Below are positions 26,343-36,096 of a stretch of 64,000 nt of DNA, piece after piece. The notes under the pieces were generated by a model, which did no database searches, was not told where the DNA came from, and saw only the letters and a program-made list of their open reading frames with translations. Each line of letters starts with the position of its first letter. The first letter of the stretch is position 1. The position numbers were made by a program, and so were the translations under genes. Source of the stretch: Clostridium sp. OM02-18AC (GTDB lineage: Bacteria; Bacillota; Clostridia; Lachnospirales; Lachnospiraceae); the NCBI RefSeq assembly GCF_003481825.1, contig NZ_QULW01000008.1, forward strand, positions 62,001 through 126,000, in the 5' to 3' direction.

Positions 26343-28569
26343 GCTTATGCGCGAGGACTGGAAAAACCGCCTGTGGGCACCGGCTCTCATTGCGCTTGGC
26401 TGCTTCTTCCTCTATCCGGTATTTCTGGCTTTTCTGGCAGGAAGGGCATTGCGGGAATATGATACCGTGGAGGCAGGGCTTCGGTGGTTTACAACGGAAG
26501 CAATCCAGTGGCTGTCCTTTGAAAATGGCATGACGGTGTTTGGTGTTGTGCTTATATCCCTGATCTGCGGACTCAGCAGCTTTTCCTATTTGAATTCGAA
26601 AAGCCGTGTGGATTTTTACCACAGTATTCCGGTACGGCGCGAAAAACTGTTTCTTGTGCATTATCTGGACGGGATCCTGATGCCGGCAATCCCATACGCG
26701 GTTGCGATGATTGCTTCCGTGATCGTCTGTGCGGCAAACGGAATCAGCACAGAGCTTTTGTGCGGGACGGCAGTCAGTGCTTATCTGCTTCACCTGATTT
26801 ATTATATCCTGTGTTATACGACTGTGGTGATCGCGTCCATGCTGACGGGGCATCTGGTGGTAGGATTTTTCGGGAGCATGGTACTGATGTTTTATGTACC
26901 TCTGGCAGTGGTAATTGTGGAAACGTTTTTCAACACGTTTTTTCTGTCTTACAGTTACGAAAATCATAACGGGATAACCGAATCCTTCTCCCGCGTTTCT
27001 CCTGTCATGGAATATATCCACTCCATATCCTGCTATACGGATGGGAAACCGGTCTGGCCGGCAGCAGGAGCCGCTTTTCTGGTTTCCGTGATCCTTGCAG
27101 CAGCAGCGCTGTTTCTTTACCGGAAACGCCGGTCGGAAGCAGCGGGCCGTGCTATGGCTTTTTCAATCAGTTGTCCGGTTATCCGGGTACTCATTACCGT
27201 GCTAAGCGGACTTGGCATGGGTGGTTTCCTTTGGTCGATGCAGCACTCGAACGGGTGGATGGCATTTGGCGTTATTTGCGGAAGCATCATTGCCCATTGC
27301 GTGGTTGAAAGTATTTATCATTTTGATTTCCGGAAGCTGTTTGCGCATAAACTGCAGCTTATATGCTGCGCGGCAGCAGCACTCGCTGTAGTGTTCTCGT
27401 TCCGGTTTGATCTGTTCGGTTATGATGCATATCTGCCGTCCGCCACAAAAGTCCAGTATGCGGCAGTGGATGTCAGCATGCTGAACCGCTGGGTTTCTTA
27501 CGGATCCGTTGAGAAAGAAAATGACGGACCGAATATGGGCTACACATATGCAGATGAACTGTCCGGAAATTACATTGCAAAACACATGCAATGTACGGAC
27601 CTGAATACGGTTCTGAATCTTGCGGCAGCAGGCATTGAAGAAAACCGGAGACTGAAGGAAGCGTGGAATGAAGAAGGTGCACGGAGCGTTGAAACTCTGG
27701 GTACGGCAGAACTGGCAGTTCCGGCAGAAACAGCCGAAACGTACACCCGGCCGCTGTACACGATGGCAACCATCTGTTATACATTAAAGAGTGGACGCGT
27801 GGTAAGCCGGAATTATACGATTGATATGACAAAAAGTTATGAATTGCTGAAAAAGCTGGAACAGGATGAGGAGTACCAGAATGCAGCTTATCCGCTTCTT
27901 GCTGCCAGACCGGAACAGTTTGTCAGCGTCCGCTATCGGAAGAGCCGTTCTACGGGAGATCAGAATCTGAAAAATCTGACTGCTTCCCAGCGTGAGGAAT
28001 TGCTCCACACGTATCAGCAGGAGTTTGCCGCCCTGACACTTGACGAGATGAAAAAAGAGATGCCAACAGGACTGATCCGTTTTACGACAGAAGAGGAAGA
28101 ACAGGCGATCGCGTGGTGGAACCAGAAAGAAAACCGCAGTCAGATTGAAATGTACCCATCGAAGTATTTGTACAGTAATGATGTGCGGAATGAAGCATTT
28201 TATCCGGTTTATCCTTCTTTCAAAAAAACGATGGCTTTGCTGAAGCAGGCAGGCGTATCCGTTGCGGATGACAGTATTTCTGACCGAATCGTTTCTGTGA
28301 CGGTGCGTGGGTATGCACCGGGAAGTGATCAGTATCAGACAATCACGTTTACGGATCCTTTAGAGATCAGCGCGCTTGGAGATATAACCCGGAATGAGCG
28401 GCTGCTGTATTATGATCCGATGTATGAGGAGGAGGATTTTGATGTAGAAGTGACTGTGGCAGACACATCGGAAAAAACAGAACAGGAAGATGATATCCAG
28501 AATACCTATTACAGCTTTTTCAAAAAAGGAGAGATTCCTGCTATTGTAAAAGAACGGATGGGATTTTAA
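26317..28569 (+). CDS. ABC transporter permease with large C-terminal extracellular-type domain
   Basis: A 750-residue protein. The first 375 residues hold about nine hydrophobic segments, starting with WAPALIALGCFFLYPVFLAF, resembling ABC-2 permeases that go with YtrA-type operons. Residues of about 380-750 are a soluble Glu-rich domain that probably sits outside the membrane; I recall such domains being grouped under a domain of unknown function, but cannot confirm the number. It is the last gene before a strong terminator. The role is export or sensing at the envelope, by inference from its operon. Confidence 0.8.
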   Translation: MTSKNLYFKLMREDWKNRLWAPALIALGCFFLYPVFLAFLAGRALREYDTVEAGLRWFTTEAIQWLSFENGMTVFGVVLISLICGLSSFSYLNSKSRVDFYHSIPVRREKLFLVHYLDGILMPAIPYAVAMIASVIVCAANGISTELLCGTAVSAYLLHLIYYILCYTTVVIASMLTGHLVVGFFGSMVLMFYVPLAVVIVETFFNTFFLSYSYENHNGITESFSRVSPVMEYIHSISCYTDGKPVWPAAGAAFLVSVILAAAALFLYRKRRSEAAGRAMAFSISCPVIRVLITVLSGLGMGGFLWSMQHSNGWMAFGVICGSIIAHCVVESIYHFDFRKLFAHKLQLICCAAAALAVVFSFRFDLFGYDAYLPSATKVQYAAVDVSMLNRWVSYGSVEKENDGPNMGYTYADELSGNYIAKHMQCTDLNTVLNLAAAGIEENRRLKEAWNEEGARSVETLGTAELAVPAETAETYTRPLYTMATICYTLKSGRVVSRNYTIDMTKSYELLKKLEQDEEYQNAAYPLLAARPEQFVSVRYRKSRSTGDQNLKNLTASQREELLHTYQQEFAALTLDEMKKEMPTGLIRFTTEEEEQAIAWWNQKENRSQIEMYPSKYLYSNDVRNEAFYPVYPSFKKTMALLKQAGVSVADDSISDRIVSVTVRGYAPGSDQYQTITFTDPLEISALGDITRNERLLYYDPMYEEEDFDVEVTVADTSEKTEQEDDIQNTYYSFFKKGEIPAIVKERMGF

Positions 28570-28570
28570 G

Positions 28571-28620
28571 AAAAAGGAGTATCGCAGAAAGCGCAGCTGG
28601 CGCAGTGCGGTACTCCTTTT
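28571..28620 (+). terminator. Rho-independent terminator of the GntR/ABC operon
   Basis: Stem 28572-28586 pairs with 28606-28620 over 15 bp with one G-T pair, ending in T4. The A5 at its 5' side may also let it stop minus-strand transcripts from the Rrf2 gene. Confidence 0.8.
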
Positions 28621-28672
28621 GGATTGCTTTGCATAGGAATTAAATTTTGCATAATTATGCAGCTGATAAAAT

Positions 28673-29104
28673 TTACATCAGGTTGGCTTCCGGCATATTC
28701 CGCTGTTCCTCGATCAGGTCAGCCAGTGTGGTGTGGTCGACAACGTCGTCGATGGCATCTTTTAATTTCTGCCAGACAGTCAGGGTGGTGCAGCGCCCGG
28801 CGTGCTCGCAGTGGTTGATGTCTTCGTCCAGACAGGAGACCGGTGCGAGACTTCCCTCGGCAGCGCGGAGAATCATGCCGACCGTGTATTCCTCCGGCTT
28901 TCTGGTAAGCATGTAGCCGCCCTGGGCCCCGCGAATGCTTCGCACGTAGCCAGCCTTATGAAGAAGGGAAACAATCTGCTCCAGATATTTATCGGAAATG
29001 CCCTGGCGTGCGGCCACCTGACTGATCTTGGTGCACTCATCCGGATTCAGTCCGAATTCGATCATCATACGCAGTGCATAACGTCCTTTGGTTGATACTC
29101 TCAT
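28673..29104 (-). CDS. Rrf2 family transcriptional regulator (Fe-S type)
   Basis: A 143-residue winged-helix protein beginning MRVSTKGRYALRMMIEFGLN. C91, C99 and C105 (CLDEDINHCEHAGRC) occupy the positions of the IscR/NsrR cluster ligands, so it probably senses iron-sulfur status, redox or NO. The ATG at 29104 follows AGGAGG; a longer in-frame version to 29299 lacks a ribosome site. It faces away from nadE. No isc or suf genes are near, so its targets are unknown. Confidence 0.9.
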   Translation of the reverse strand: MRVSTKGRYALRMMIEFGLNPDECTKISQVAARQGISDKYLEQIVSLLHKAGYVRSIRGAQGGYMLTRKPEEYTVGMILRAAEGSLAPVSCLDEDINHCEHAGRCTTLTVWQKLKDAIDDVVDHTTLADLIEEQRNMPEANLM

Positions 29105-29201
29105 GGTTATTCCTCCTTGTATGCTGCCGTTCACGTGTATGTGCCCGGCAAGTGTTGCTGCCCACGCATTACGCAAACAGCAACGGCAATCATCGTATGT
29201 C

Positions 29202-29230
29202 ATTGTACAGGAAAATGTGCGGAATGTAAA
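29202..29230 (-). promoter_or_regulatory. SigA-type promoter for the Rrf2 gene
   Basis: On the minus strand TTTACA (29230-29225) and TACAAT (29207-29202) are separated by 17 bases. The remaining gap to nadE shows a possible TATACT at 29276-29281 on the plus strand without a clear -35. Confidence 0.6.
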
Positions 29231-29348
29231 TGGAATTGAAAGTTTCTCATGCTTTATTTTTGATGCAGGATATGCTATACTGTCTGCAATAGTATGCACT
29301 GAAATGGATCTGTTTCTTGCATATACATTCCGTCAGGAGGAAATGAAC

Positions 29349-31364
29349 ATGAGAGACGGCTTTATCCGCGCAGCGGCAGCCACACCAAAGATTAAGGTTG
29401 CAGATCCGGTCCATAACCGGCAGGAAATCTGCAAGATCATAGAAGAGTCCGAAAAGAAAGGCGTGGAGCTTCTGGTATTTCCAGAGCTGTGCCTTTCCGG
29501 ATATACCTGTAACGACCTGTTTTTACAGGAGGTTTTGCTGGAACAGGTGAAAGACGAACTGAAAACGGTCGTATCGTTTACCAGGGACCGGCATATGCTG
29601 GTATTTGTGGGACTCCCGTGGGAGCATGAAGGCAAGCTCTATAATGCAGCTGCAGCGATCTGCGGCGGCGAGCTTCTTGGACTGGTTACAAAGACAAATC
29701 TGCCAAACTATTCTGAATTTTATGAACTGCGTCATTTTACTCCGGGTATGGAAACTCCGGTTATGACAGACTGGCTGGATACCCAGGTACCTATGGGAAC
29801 CAATCTTTTATTTACCTGCAAAGAGTACCCGAAACTGACCGTGGCAGCAGAAATCTGCGAGGATGTATGGGTTCCGTGTCCGCCAAGTATCCGCCACGCA
29901 CTTGCAGGTGCAACGGTTATTGTAAACTGTTCCGCAAGTGACGAAGTGGTCGGAAAGGATTCTTACCGGAGAGAACTGATCTGCGGACAGTCTGCAAGAC
30001 TCATCTGCGGTTATGTTTACGCGAATGCCGGGGAAGGTGAATCTACGCAGGATCTGGTGTTTGGCGGTCACAATATCATTGCGGAGAACGGAACCCGTCT
30101 GGCAGAATCCAAACGCTTTGCGCCGGAAACAGTCTGTGCAGACCTGGATCTGGAACGCTTAAACGCAGAGCGGCGCCGCACGACTACGTATCCGGCACCG
30201 GACCGCAGTGCTTACCAGACAATCCGTTTTTCTCTTGGCGCTGGAAACAGAGCAGAGCGCAGCAGCGAATGTAAAAACGGGCAGGACCAGCAGAAAACCG
30301 GCAAAGCTGTTTCTGACATACAGACGGATGAAAAGCTGCTCCGCTATATTGATAACCGTCCTTTCGTTCCGCACGATATGCGGGAGCGCAGCCGGCGCTG
30401 TGAGGAAATTTTTACCATTCAGGCTATGGGACTGAAAAAACGTCTGGAGCATACCGGCTGCAGTCACGTCGTGCTTGGAATCTCCGGCGGACTGGACTCC
30501 ACGCTGGCGCTTTTGGTAGCGGCGAGAGCATTTGATATGCTGGATATTCCGCGCAGCCAGATCCATGCGATCACTATGCCGTGTTTTGGAACCACGGACC
30601 GGACGTACCAGAATGCCTGCCAGATGACCAGAAAGCTGGGGGCATCGTTAAAAGAAATTGATATCAAGGCATCGGTAACAAGACATTTTGAAGATATTGG
30701 TCATGACATTACGGTTCACGATGTGACTTATGAGAACGGTCAGGCCAGGGAGCGTACCCAGATTCTCATGGATATTGCAAACCAGGTGGGCGGCATGGTC
30801 ATCGGAACCGGAGACATGTCAGAGCTGGCGCTTGGCTGGGCAACCTACAATGGAGACCATATGTCCATGTACGGTGTCAATGTTTCCGTGCCGAAAACCC
30901 TGGTGCGCCATCTGGTGCGTTACTATGCAGATGTGTGCGGGGAAGAAGAACTGAAAGCAGTTCTCCTGGATGTTTTGGATACTCCGGTAAGTCCGGAACT
31001 GCTTCCGCCGGAAAATGGTGTCATTTCCCAGAAAACAGAGGATCTGGTGGGACCATATGAGCTTCACGATTTCTTCCTTTACTATGTGCTGAGATTTGGC
31101 TTTAAGCCTTCCAGAATCTACCGGATGGCTCTGCAGGCATTTGAGGGAGAATATGAGAAAGAAGTCATTTACAAATGGCTGAACGTTTTTTACCGCAGAT
31201 TTTTTGCACAGCAGTTTAAACGTTCCTGTCTGCCGGATGGTCCGAAGGTAGGTTCCGTGGCAGTTTCCCCGCGCGGCGATCTGCGCATGCCGAGTGACGC
31301 AGCAAGGCGGATCTGGATGGATGATTTAGAAAGCATCAAATTAAAGGAGAATACAAAAGCGTGA
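29349..31364 (+). CDS. nadE: Glutamine-dependent NAD+ synthetase
   Basis: A 671-residue two-domain enzyme. Residues 1-270 are the nitrilase-type glutaminase with E46 (FPELCLSGYT) and nucleophile C170 (AEICEDVWVP). The second half is the synthetase with the PP-loop GISGGLDST at about 377-385 and GTGDMSELALGWATYNGDH. It amidates nicotinate adenine dinucleotide to NAD+. The start is ATG 29349, eight bases after AGGAGG; ATG 29343 is too close to that site. A linker of about 35 polar residues near 300 is probably variable. Its stop overlaps the GTG start of the next gene. Confidence 0.95.
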   Translation: MRDGFIRAAAATPKIKVADPVHNRQEICKIIEESEKKGVELLVFPELCLSGYTCNDLFLQEVLLEQVKDELKTVVSFTRDRHMLVFVGLPWEHEGKLYNAAAAICGGELLGLVTKTNLPNYSEFYELRHFTPGMETPVMTDWLDTQVPMGTNLLFTCKEYPKLTVAAEICEDVWVPCPPSIRHALAGATVIVNCSASDEVVGKDSYRRELICGQSARLICGYVYANAGEGESTQDLVFGGHNIIAENGTRLAESKRFAPETVCADLDLERLNAERRRTTTYPAPDRSAYQTIRFSLGAGNRAERSSECKNGQDQQKTGKAVSDIQTDEKLLRYIDNRPFVPHDMRERSRRCEEIFTIQAMGLKKRLEHTGCSHVVLGISGGLDSTLALLVAARAFDMLDIPRSQIHAITMPCFGTTDRTYQNACQMTRKLGASLKEIDIKASVTRHFEDIGHDITVHDVTYENGQARERTQILMDIANQVGGMVIGTGDMSELALGWATYNGDHMSMYGVNVSVPKTLVRHLVRYYADVCGEEELKAVLLDVLDTPVSPELLPPENGVISQKTEDLVGPYELHDFFLYYVLRFGFKPSRIYRMALQAFEGEYEKEVIYKWLNVFYRRFFAQQFKRSCLPDGPKVGSVAVSPRGDLRMPSDAARRIWMDDLESIKLKENTKA

Positions 31365-32239
31365 TCAGCAGTACAACCAACAAACAGGTGAAATTTGTGA
31401 ATGCCCTGGTGAAAAAAGCAAAAACCAGAAGAGAGGAAGATCTGTTCGTGGCAGAGGGACTCCGCATGTGCACTGAAATTCCGAAGGACCGCGTTCACAC
31501 ACTTTATATATCGGAAAGCTTCAGCAGGACAAAGGAATGCAAGGCACTTAAGGAAGGGGTAAAACATGTCGAACTGGTGACGGATGATGTGTTTAAGAGC
31601 CTTTCCGACACACAGACGCCGCAGGGCATTCTGGCACTGGTGAAGCAGTATCATTATACGCTGGACGAGGTGGTTGGAAAAAACTCGAAAGAAGTTTCCG
31701 GGGTATCGGCGCAGAAACCAGATGAAGCGGAAAAAATGCAGACAAAACCGGCGCTTCTCATGGTGCTGGAAACGATTCAGGATCCGGGAAATCTGGGAAC
31801 GATCCTTCGCGCAGGCGAGGGTGCCGGTGTGACCGGGGTGGTGATGGACGCAAACACCACCGATATTTATAACCCAAAGGTAATCCGTTCCACGATGGGT
31901 TCTGTGCTCCGTATGCCATTTGTTTATGTGGAGAATCTTCATGAAACGCTGCAGGAACTGAAAAAAAGGAATATCCGGCTGTTTGCGGCTCATTTAAAAG
32001 GAAAACAGGCGTACGACCTGGAAGATTATACCGGGAATACTGCATTTCTCATTGGGAACGAGGGCAATGGTCTGACCGACGAAACTGCAGCCATGGCAGA
32101 CACGTATGTCCGCATCCCGATGGAGGGACGTGTGGAATCTTTAAATGCTGCAGTCGCGGCTTCGGTTCTCATGTTTGAGGCAGCGCGGCAGCGCCGCAGT
32201 GCCGGAACAGCTGGAAGAGAAACAACAATAAAACAATAA
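31361..32239 (+). CDS. SpoU/TrmH family RNA 2'-O-methyltransferase
   Basis: A 292-residue RNA methyltransferase. The N-terminal substrate-binding part (SSTTNKQVKFVNALVKKAKT then FVAEGLRM) is followed by the SPOUT knot with motifs ETIQDPGNLGTILRAGEGAG, LIGNEGNGL and MEGRVESLNAAVAASVLMFE. It methylates ribose in rRNA or tRNA; which site is not evident. It starts at GTG 31361 with AAAGGAGA upstream and overlaps nadE by four bases. An acidic stretch near residues 110-125 is an insert compared with compact relatives. Confidence 0.9.
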   Translation: MISSTTNKQVKFVNALVKKAKTRREEDLFVAEGLRMCTEIPKDRVHTLYISESFSRTKECKALKEGVKHVELVTDDVFKSLSDTQTPQGILALVKQYHYTLDEVVGKNSKEVSGVSAQKPDEAEKMQTKPALLMVLETIQDPGNLGTILRAGEGAGVTGVVMDANTTDIYNPKVIRSTMGSVLRMPFVYVENLHETLQELKKRNIRLFAAHLKGKQAYDLEDYTGNTAFLIGNEGNGLTDETAAMADTYVRIPMEGRVESLNAAVAASVLMFEAARQRRSAGTAGRETTIKQ

Positions 32240-32258
32240 AAATAAGGGGGAGTTTGTT

Positions 32259-32699
32259 ATGGCAGCGATTTACTGGCTCATTGCATTTGTGATTCTGGTG
32301 GGCATTGAAATCATGACCACAGCCCTGACAACGATCTGGTTTGCAGGAGGTGCCGTGATCGCCTTTTTTGCGGCTGTCTTTGGTGCACCGGTACCGGTCC
32401 AGCTTCTGGTATTTGTGGTGATCTCATTCATTTTACTTTTCCTGACCCGTCCGCTGGCTGTGAAGTATATCAATACTTCTACCGTCAAAACAAATGTGGA
32501 CAGCCTGATCGGAAAAGAAGCCAGGGTAACGGCTGAGATCAACAATGCAAAAGAGTGCGGGAGTGTTTCTGTCCAGGGGCAGGAATGGACGGCACGTTCC
32601 GCAGAGGAGGATGTGGTTTATCCGGAAGGAACCAGAGTCTGGATCCGTGAGATCCAGGGTGTGAAACTGATTGTAAGCAATGAAAAAGCGCGACTGTGA
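32259..32699 (+). CDS. NfeD-like membrane protein
   Basis: A 146-residue protein with three or four hydrophobic segments in the first 75 residues (IYWLIAFVILVGIEIMTTAL) and a C-terminal OB-like domain (SLIGKEARVTAEINN, then EGTRVWIREIQGVKLIV). This short NfeD type is almost always paired with an SPFH protein, and that is the case here. The pair is thought to organise membrane microdomains; the biochemical job is unclear. Confidence 0.85.
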   Translation: MAAIYWLIAFVILVGIEIMTTALTTIWFAGGAVIAFFAAVFGAPVPVQLLVFVVISFILLFLTRPLAVKYINTSTVKTNVDSLIGKEARVTAEINNAKECGSVSVQGQEWTARSAEEDVVYPEGTRVWIREIQGVKLIVSNEKARL

Positions 32700-32741
32700 G
32701 AAAAGCAAACAGTTGCGGCAAATCGTAAAGGAGGAATCTTA

Positions 32742-33683
32742 ATGGGTATTCTGTTCATTTTTCCGTTACTGATCGTAATTTTAGCGGTTCTGGCATCCTG
32801 CATCCGCATTGTCCCGCAGGCGCAGGCTCTGGTCGTGGAACGTCTTGGCGCCTATCTTGACACCTGGTCTGTAGGTGTGCATTTTCTGGTCCCGTTTGTT
32901 GACCGTGTCGCAAAAAAGGTCAGCTTAAAGGAGCAGGTTGTGGATTTTGATCCGCAGCCGGTTATCACAAAAGATAATGTTACCATGCGGATCGACACCG
33001 TGGTATTTTTCCAGATCACAGATCCGAAACTGTATGCTTACGGTGTGGTAAATCCGATCATGGCAATCGAAAACCTGACTGCAACGACACTGAGAAATAT
33101 CATCGGTGACCTGGAACTGGACCAGACTTTAACCTCCCGCGAGACCATCAATACCAAGATGCGCGCATCCCTGGATGTGGCAACCGATCCGTGGGGCATT
33201 AAGGTTAACCGTGTGGAGCTCAAAAACATCATCCCTCCGGCAGCCATTCAGGATGCCATGGAGAAACAGATGAAGGCAGAGCGAGAGCGCCGTGAGGCAA
33301 TCCTGCGTGCAGAGGGTGAGAAAAAGTCCACCATTCTGGTTGCGGAAGGTAAAAAGGAATCCGCAATTCTGGATGCAGAGGCGGATAAGCAGGCTGCAAT
33401 CCTTCATGCTGAGGCAGAGAAAGAGCGCCGCATCCGCGAGGCAGAAGGTGAAGCTGAGGCAATTTTAAAGGTACAGCAGGCGAAGGCAGATGGTATCCGC
33501 TTCTTAAAAGAGGCCGGAGCCGATGCGGCAGTGCTCCAGCTTAAGAGTCTGGAAGCATTTGCAGCGGCAGCAGACGGCAAGGCAACCAAGATCATCATTC
33601 CGTCGGAAATCCAGAATATGGCTGGTCTGGTGACTTCTGTGGCAGAGATCGCAAAGACATCATCGACACAGGCGCAAGAATAG
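32742..33683 (+). CDS. SPFH domain protein, stomatin/QmcA type
   Basis: A 313-residue protein with one N-terminal membrane anchor (ILFIFPLLIVILAVLASCIR), an SPFH domain (VPQAQALVVERLGAYLDTWS, with family VDFDPQPVITKDNV), and a long Ala/Glu/Lys coiled coil from about 180 to 255. It should form rings on the membrane with the NfeD-like protein 42 bases upstream. AAAGGAGG precedes the ATG. Confidence 0.9.
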   Translation: MGILFIFPLLIVILAVLASCIRIVPQAQALVVERLGAYLDTWSVGVHFLVPFVDRVAKKVSLKEQVVDFDPQPVITKDNVTMRIDTVVFFQITDPKLYAYGVVNPIMAIENLTATTLRNIIGDLELDQTLTSRETINTKMRASLDVATDPWGIKVNRVELKNIIPPAAIQDAMEKQMKAERERREAILRAEGEKKSTILVAEGKKESAILDAEADKQAAILHAEAEKERRIREAEGEAEAILKVQQAKADGIRFLKEAGADAAVLQLKSLEAFAAAADGKATKIIIPSEIQNMAGLVTSVAEIAKTSSTQAQE

Positions 33684-33769
33684 AAACCTGGAAATATAGA
33701 AAACTGGAAAGTTCAGAAAACAAAAGATTGAAAAAGATAACCATTCTGGAATGACGGTTTCCCAAAAGC

Positions 33770-33788
33770 ATGTTATTAAAATTAACAT
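33770..33788 (+). promoter_or_regulatory. AT-rich palindrome upstream of argF (possible ArgR site)
   Basis: ATGTTA (33770-33775) and TAACAT (33783-33788) flank TTAAAAT, and lie 26 bases before the argF ATG. The shape (short arms, AT-rich centre) is similar to an ARG box but not identical, and a TAAAAT within it could be the -10. Regulation by ArgR is an inference. Confidence 0.35.
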
Positions 33789-33813
33789 AAAAATGTACAG
33801 AGGAGAGATGATT

Positions 33814-34803
33814 ATGAATTTAAAGGGAAGACATTTCTTAACATTGAAAGATTACACACCGGAGGAAATCCTGTATCTGCTGGATCTTGCAGCGGAAGTA
33901 AAACGTAAGAAAAAAGAGGAAATCCCGGTAGATAACTACAGAGGAAAAAATGTAGCACTGATCTTTGAAAAGACCAGTACCAGAACCAGATGCTCCTTCG
34001 AGGTAGCAGCGCACGATATGGGAATGGGTACTACCTATCTGGATCCGTCAGGTTCCCAGATCGGTAAGAAAGAGAGCATTGCAGATACGGCACGTGTTCT
34101 TGGACGTATTTATGATGGTATAGAGTACCGTGGCTTTGGACAGGAAATCGTGGAGGAACTTGCCAAGTATGCAGGCGTTCCGGTATGGAACGGTCTGACC
34201 AACGAATATCATCCGACCCAGATGCTTGCTGATATGCTGACGATCCGTGAGCAGCTCGGCAGATTAAAAGGTGTAAAGCTGGTTTACATGGGCGATGCCC
34301 GTTACAATATGGGTAACTCCCTGATGATCGTCTGCGCAAAGCTTGGTCTGCACTTTGTGGCATGTGCACCGAAGAAGTATTTCCCGAACGCAGAGCTGGT
34401 TGCACAGTGCGAGGAATATGCAAAGGCATCCGGTGCTACCATTACCCTGACCGAGAATGTGGAAGAGGGAACCAAAAACGCCGATGTTATTTATACGGAT
34501 GTATGGGTATCCATGGGTGAGCCGGATGAAGTATGGGAGGAGCGTATCCGTGAACTGACTCCGTACAAGGTAACAGCTGATGTCATGAAGAATGCAGGGG
34601 AACAGGCGATCTTCTTACACTGCCTGCCGGCATTCCATGATTTAAAGACCAAGATCGGTGCTGAGATGGGCAAACGTTTCGGCATTACCGATATGGAAGT
34701 AACGGATGAGGTATTTGAGTCTGCACAGTCCAGAGTATTCGATGAGGCAGAAAACCGTATGCACACCATCAAAGCAGTGATGATGGCAACACTTGGAGTA
34801 TAA
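33814..34803 (+). CDS. argF: Ornithine carbamoyltransferase
   Basis: A 329-residue enzyme with the carbamoyl-phosphate motif S55-T-R-T-R59, the HPTQ motif (EYHPTQMLADMLT), and the ornithine motif HCLPAFHD starting at H269. It makes citrulline from ornithine and carbamoyl phosphate; biosynthetic (ArgF) and catabolic (ArcB) forms look alike, and no other arginine genes are adjacent. ATG 33814 is eight bases after AGGAG; ATG 33808 is too close. Confidence 0.93.
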   Translation: MNLKGRHFLTLKDYTPEEILYLLDLAAEVKRKKKEEIPVDNYRGKNVALIFEKTSTRTRCSFEVAAHDMGMGTTYLDPSGSQIGKKESIADTARVLGRIYDGIEYRGFGQEIVEELAKYAGVPVWNGLTNEYHPTQMLADMLTIREQLGRLKGVKLVYMGDARYNMGNSLMIVCAKLGLHFVACAPKKYFPNAELVAQCEEYAKASGATITLTENVEEGTKNADVIYTDVWVSMGEPDEVWEERIRELTPYKVTADVMKNAGEQAIFLHCLPAFHDLKTKIGAEMGKRFGITDMEVTDEVFESAQSRVFDEAENRMHTIKAVMMATLGV

Positions 34804-34806
34804 AAG

Positions 34807-35112
34807 ATGGCAGGACAGGAGAAAAAACGCAATCCGCGCAGCAGCGCGCTGGTTTTGGATCTGCTGCATATCGTGATCGGTATTCTTGTGGTTATCTGTG
34901 CCATATTAGCGTTTTTGGATCCGGAGGGGAACAGTATTCTGTTCCCCGTGATTTTCTGGCTTGCTGCTGTACTGAACGGTGTGATGGGCGGATTCCGGCT
35001 GCGTTTTAGCGGGCATGATAGGAAAAAACAGGCAGGAGGAGCGCTGCAGTGCCTGCTGGCGGCAGTTCTTATAACGCTGGGCGTGTTAAGCGCCGTCAGT
35101 ATCTGGAGGTAA
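34807..35112 (+). CDS. Small integral membrane protein
   Basis: A 101-residue protein with three hydrophobic segments (LDLLHIVIGILVVICAILAF, FPVIFWLAAVLNGVMGGF, and CLLAAVLITLGVLSAVSIW) and basic loops. No family recognised with confidence; similar small proteins occur beside housekeeping genes in Clostridia. It begins three bases after argF and ends three before birA, so it is co-transcribed. Confidence 0.7.
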   Translation: MAGQEKKRNPRSSALVLDLLHIVIGILVVICAILAFLDPEGNSILFPVIFWLAAVLNGVMGGFRLRFSGHDRKKQAGGALQCLLAAVLITLGVLSAVSIWR

Positions 35113-35115
35113 GGT

Positions 35116-36096
35116 TTGAAAGACAAAATTTTAAAATTTTTAAAAGAGGCAGATGGTTATGTCTCCGGACAGGAACTCTGTGAACGCCTTGGGGTATCCC
35201 GCACAGCCATTTGGAAAGCAATCCGGCAGCTCGAATCAGAAGGCTATGAGATCGAAGCTGTCCGCAACCGCGGATACCGTCTGCATGACAGTGCAGATAT
35301 CCTGAATGAAGCAGAAATCCGTGCAGCACTGACAACAAAGTGGCTGGGGCATCCGGTAAAATTCCTGGAGGAAATTGATTCTACCAATAACGAAGTGCGC
35401 CGCATGGCGGAACAGGGAGCCCCTTCCGGGACGCTTGCAGTGGCGGAAATCCAGACTGCAGGAAAAGGACGAAGAGGGCGAAGCTGGAGTTCTCCAAAAG
35501 GAAGCGGAATCTGGCACAGTTTTCTGCTGCGCCCTGATTTTGCACCGACATATGCATCTATGCTGACGCTTCTGACAGCCATGGCAGTGCAGAAAGCGGT
35601 GAAAGATGCGACGGGTCTGGAAAGCCAGATCAAATGGCCGAATGATATTGTAGTAAATGGGAAAAAGGTCTGCGGCATCCTTACGGAAATGAGTACGGAG
35701 GAAGATGCTATCCGTTATGTGGTAGTTGGAATCGGCATCAATGCCAATACACCGGAATTCCCGGAAGAAATCCGGACTACTGCAACATCACTGGCATTGG
35801 AGCTGGGGCATCCGGTGCGCCGGACAGAGCTGATCAATGGCGTTATGTGTGCCTTTGAGGAGTATTACCGGATATTCGAGGAGACGCTGGATTTAAGTCA
35901 GCTGAAAAAGCTTTATAATCAGGAACTGGTCAATGTGGGAAGAAAAGTGAAAGTGCTTGCTCCTGGCGGCGATTACACAGGGATTTCCAAAGGGATCAAT
36001 GACACAGGAGAGCTGATCGTAGAGCTTGCAGACGGCACCATCCGGGAAGTGAATTCCGGCGAGGTGTCGGTAAGAGGAATTTATGGATATGTATGA
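35116..36096 (+). CDS. birA: BirA: biotin-protein ligase with N-terminal repressor domain
   Basis: A 326-residue bifunctional protein. Residues 1-60 are a winged helix (SGQELCERLGVSRTAIWKAI), which in BirA binds the biotin operator. The ligase core has EIDSTNNEVRR, GKGRRGRSWSSPKGSG and WPNDIVVNGKKVCGIL, the biotinyl-AMP site, then a small SH3-like C-terminal domain. It attaches biotin to carboxylases and represses biotin genes. It starts at TTG 35116, five bases after GGAGGT. Its end overlaps mutY by 14 bases. Confidence 0.93.
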   Translation: MKDKILKFLKEADGYVSGQELCERLGVSRTAIWKAIRQLESEGYEIEAVRNRGYRLHDSADILNEAEIRAALTTKWLGHPVKFLEEIDSTNNEVRRMAEQGAPSGTLAVAEIQTAGKGRRGRSWSSPKGSGIWHSFLLRPDFAPTYASMLTLLTAMAVQKAVKDATGLESQIKWPNDIVVNGKKVCGILTEMSTEEDAIRYVVVGIGINANTPEFPEEIRTTATSLALELGHPVRRTELINGVMCAFEEYYRIFEETLDLSQLKKLYNQELVNVGRKVKVLAPGGDYTGISKGINDTGELIVELADGTIREVNSGEVSVRGIYGYV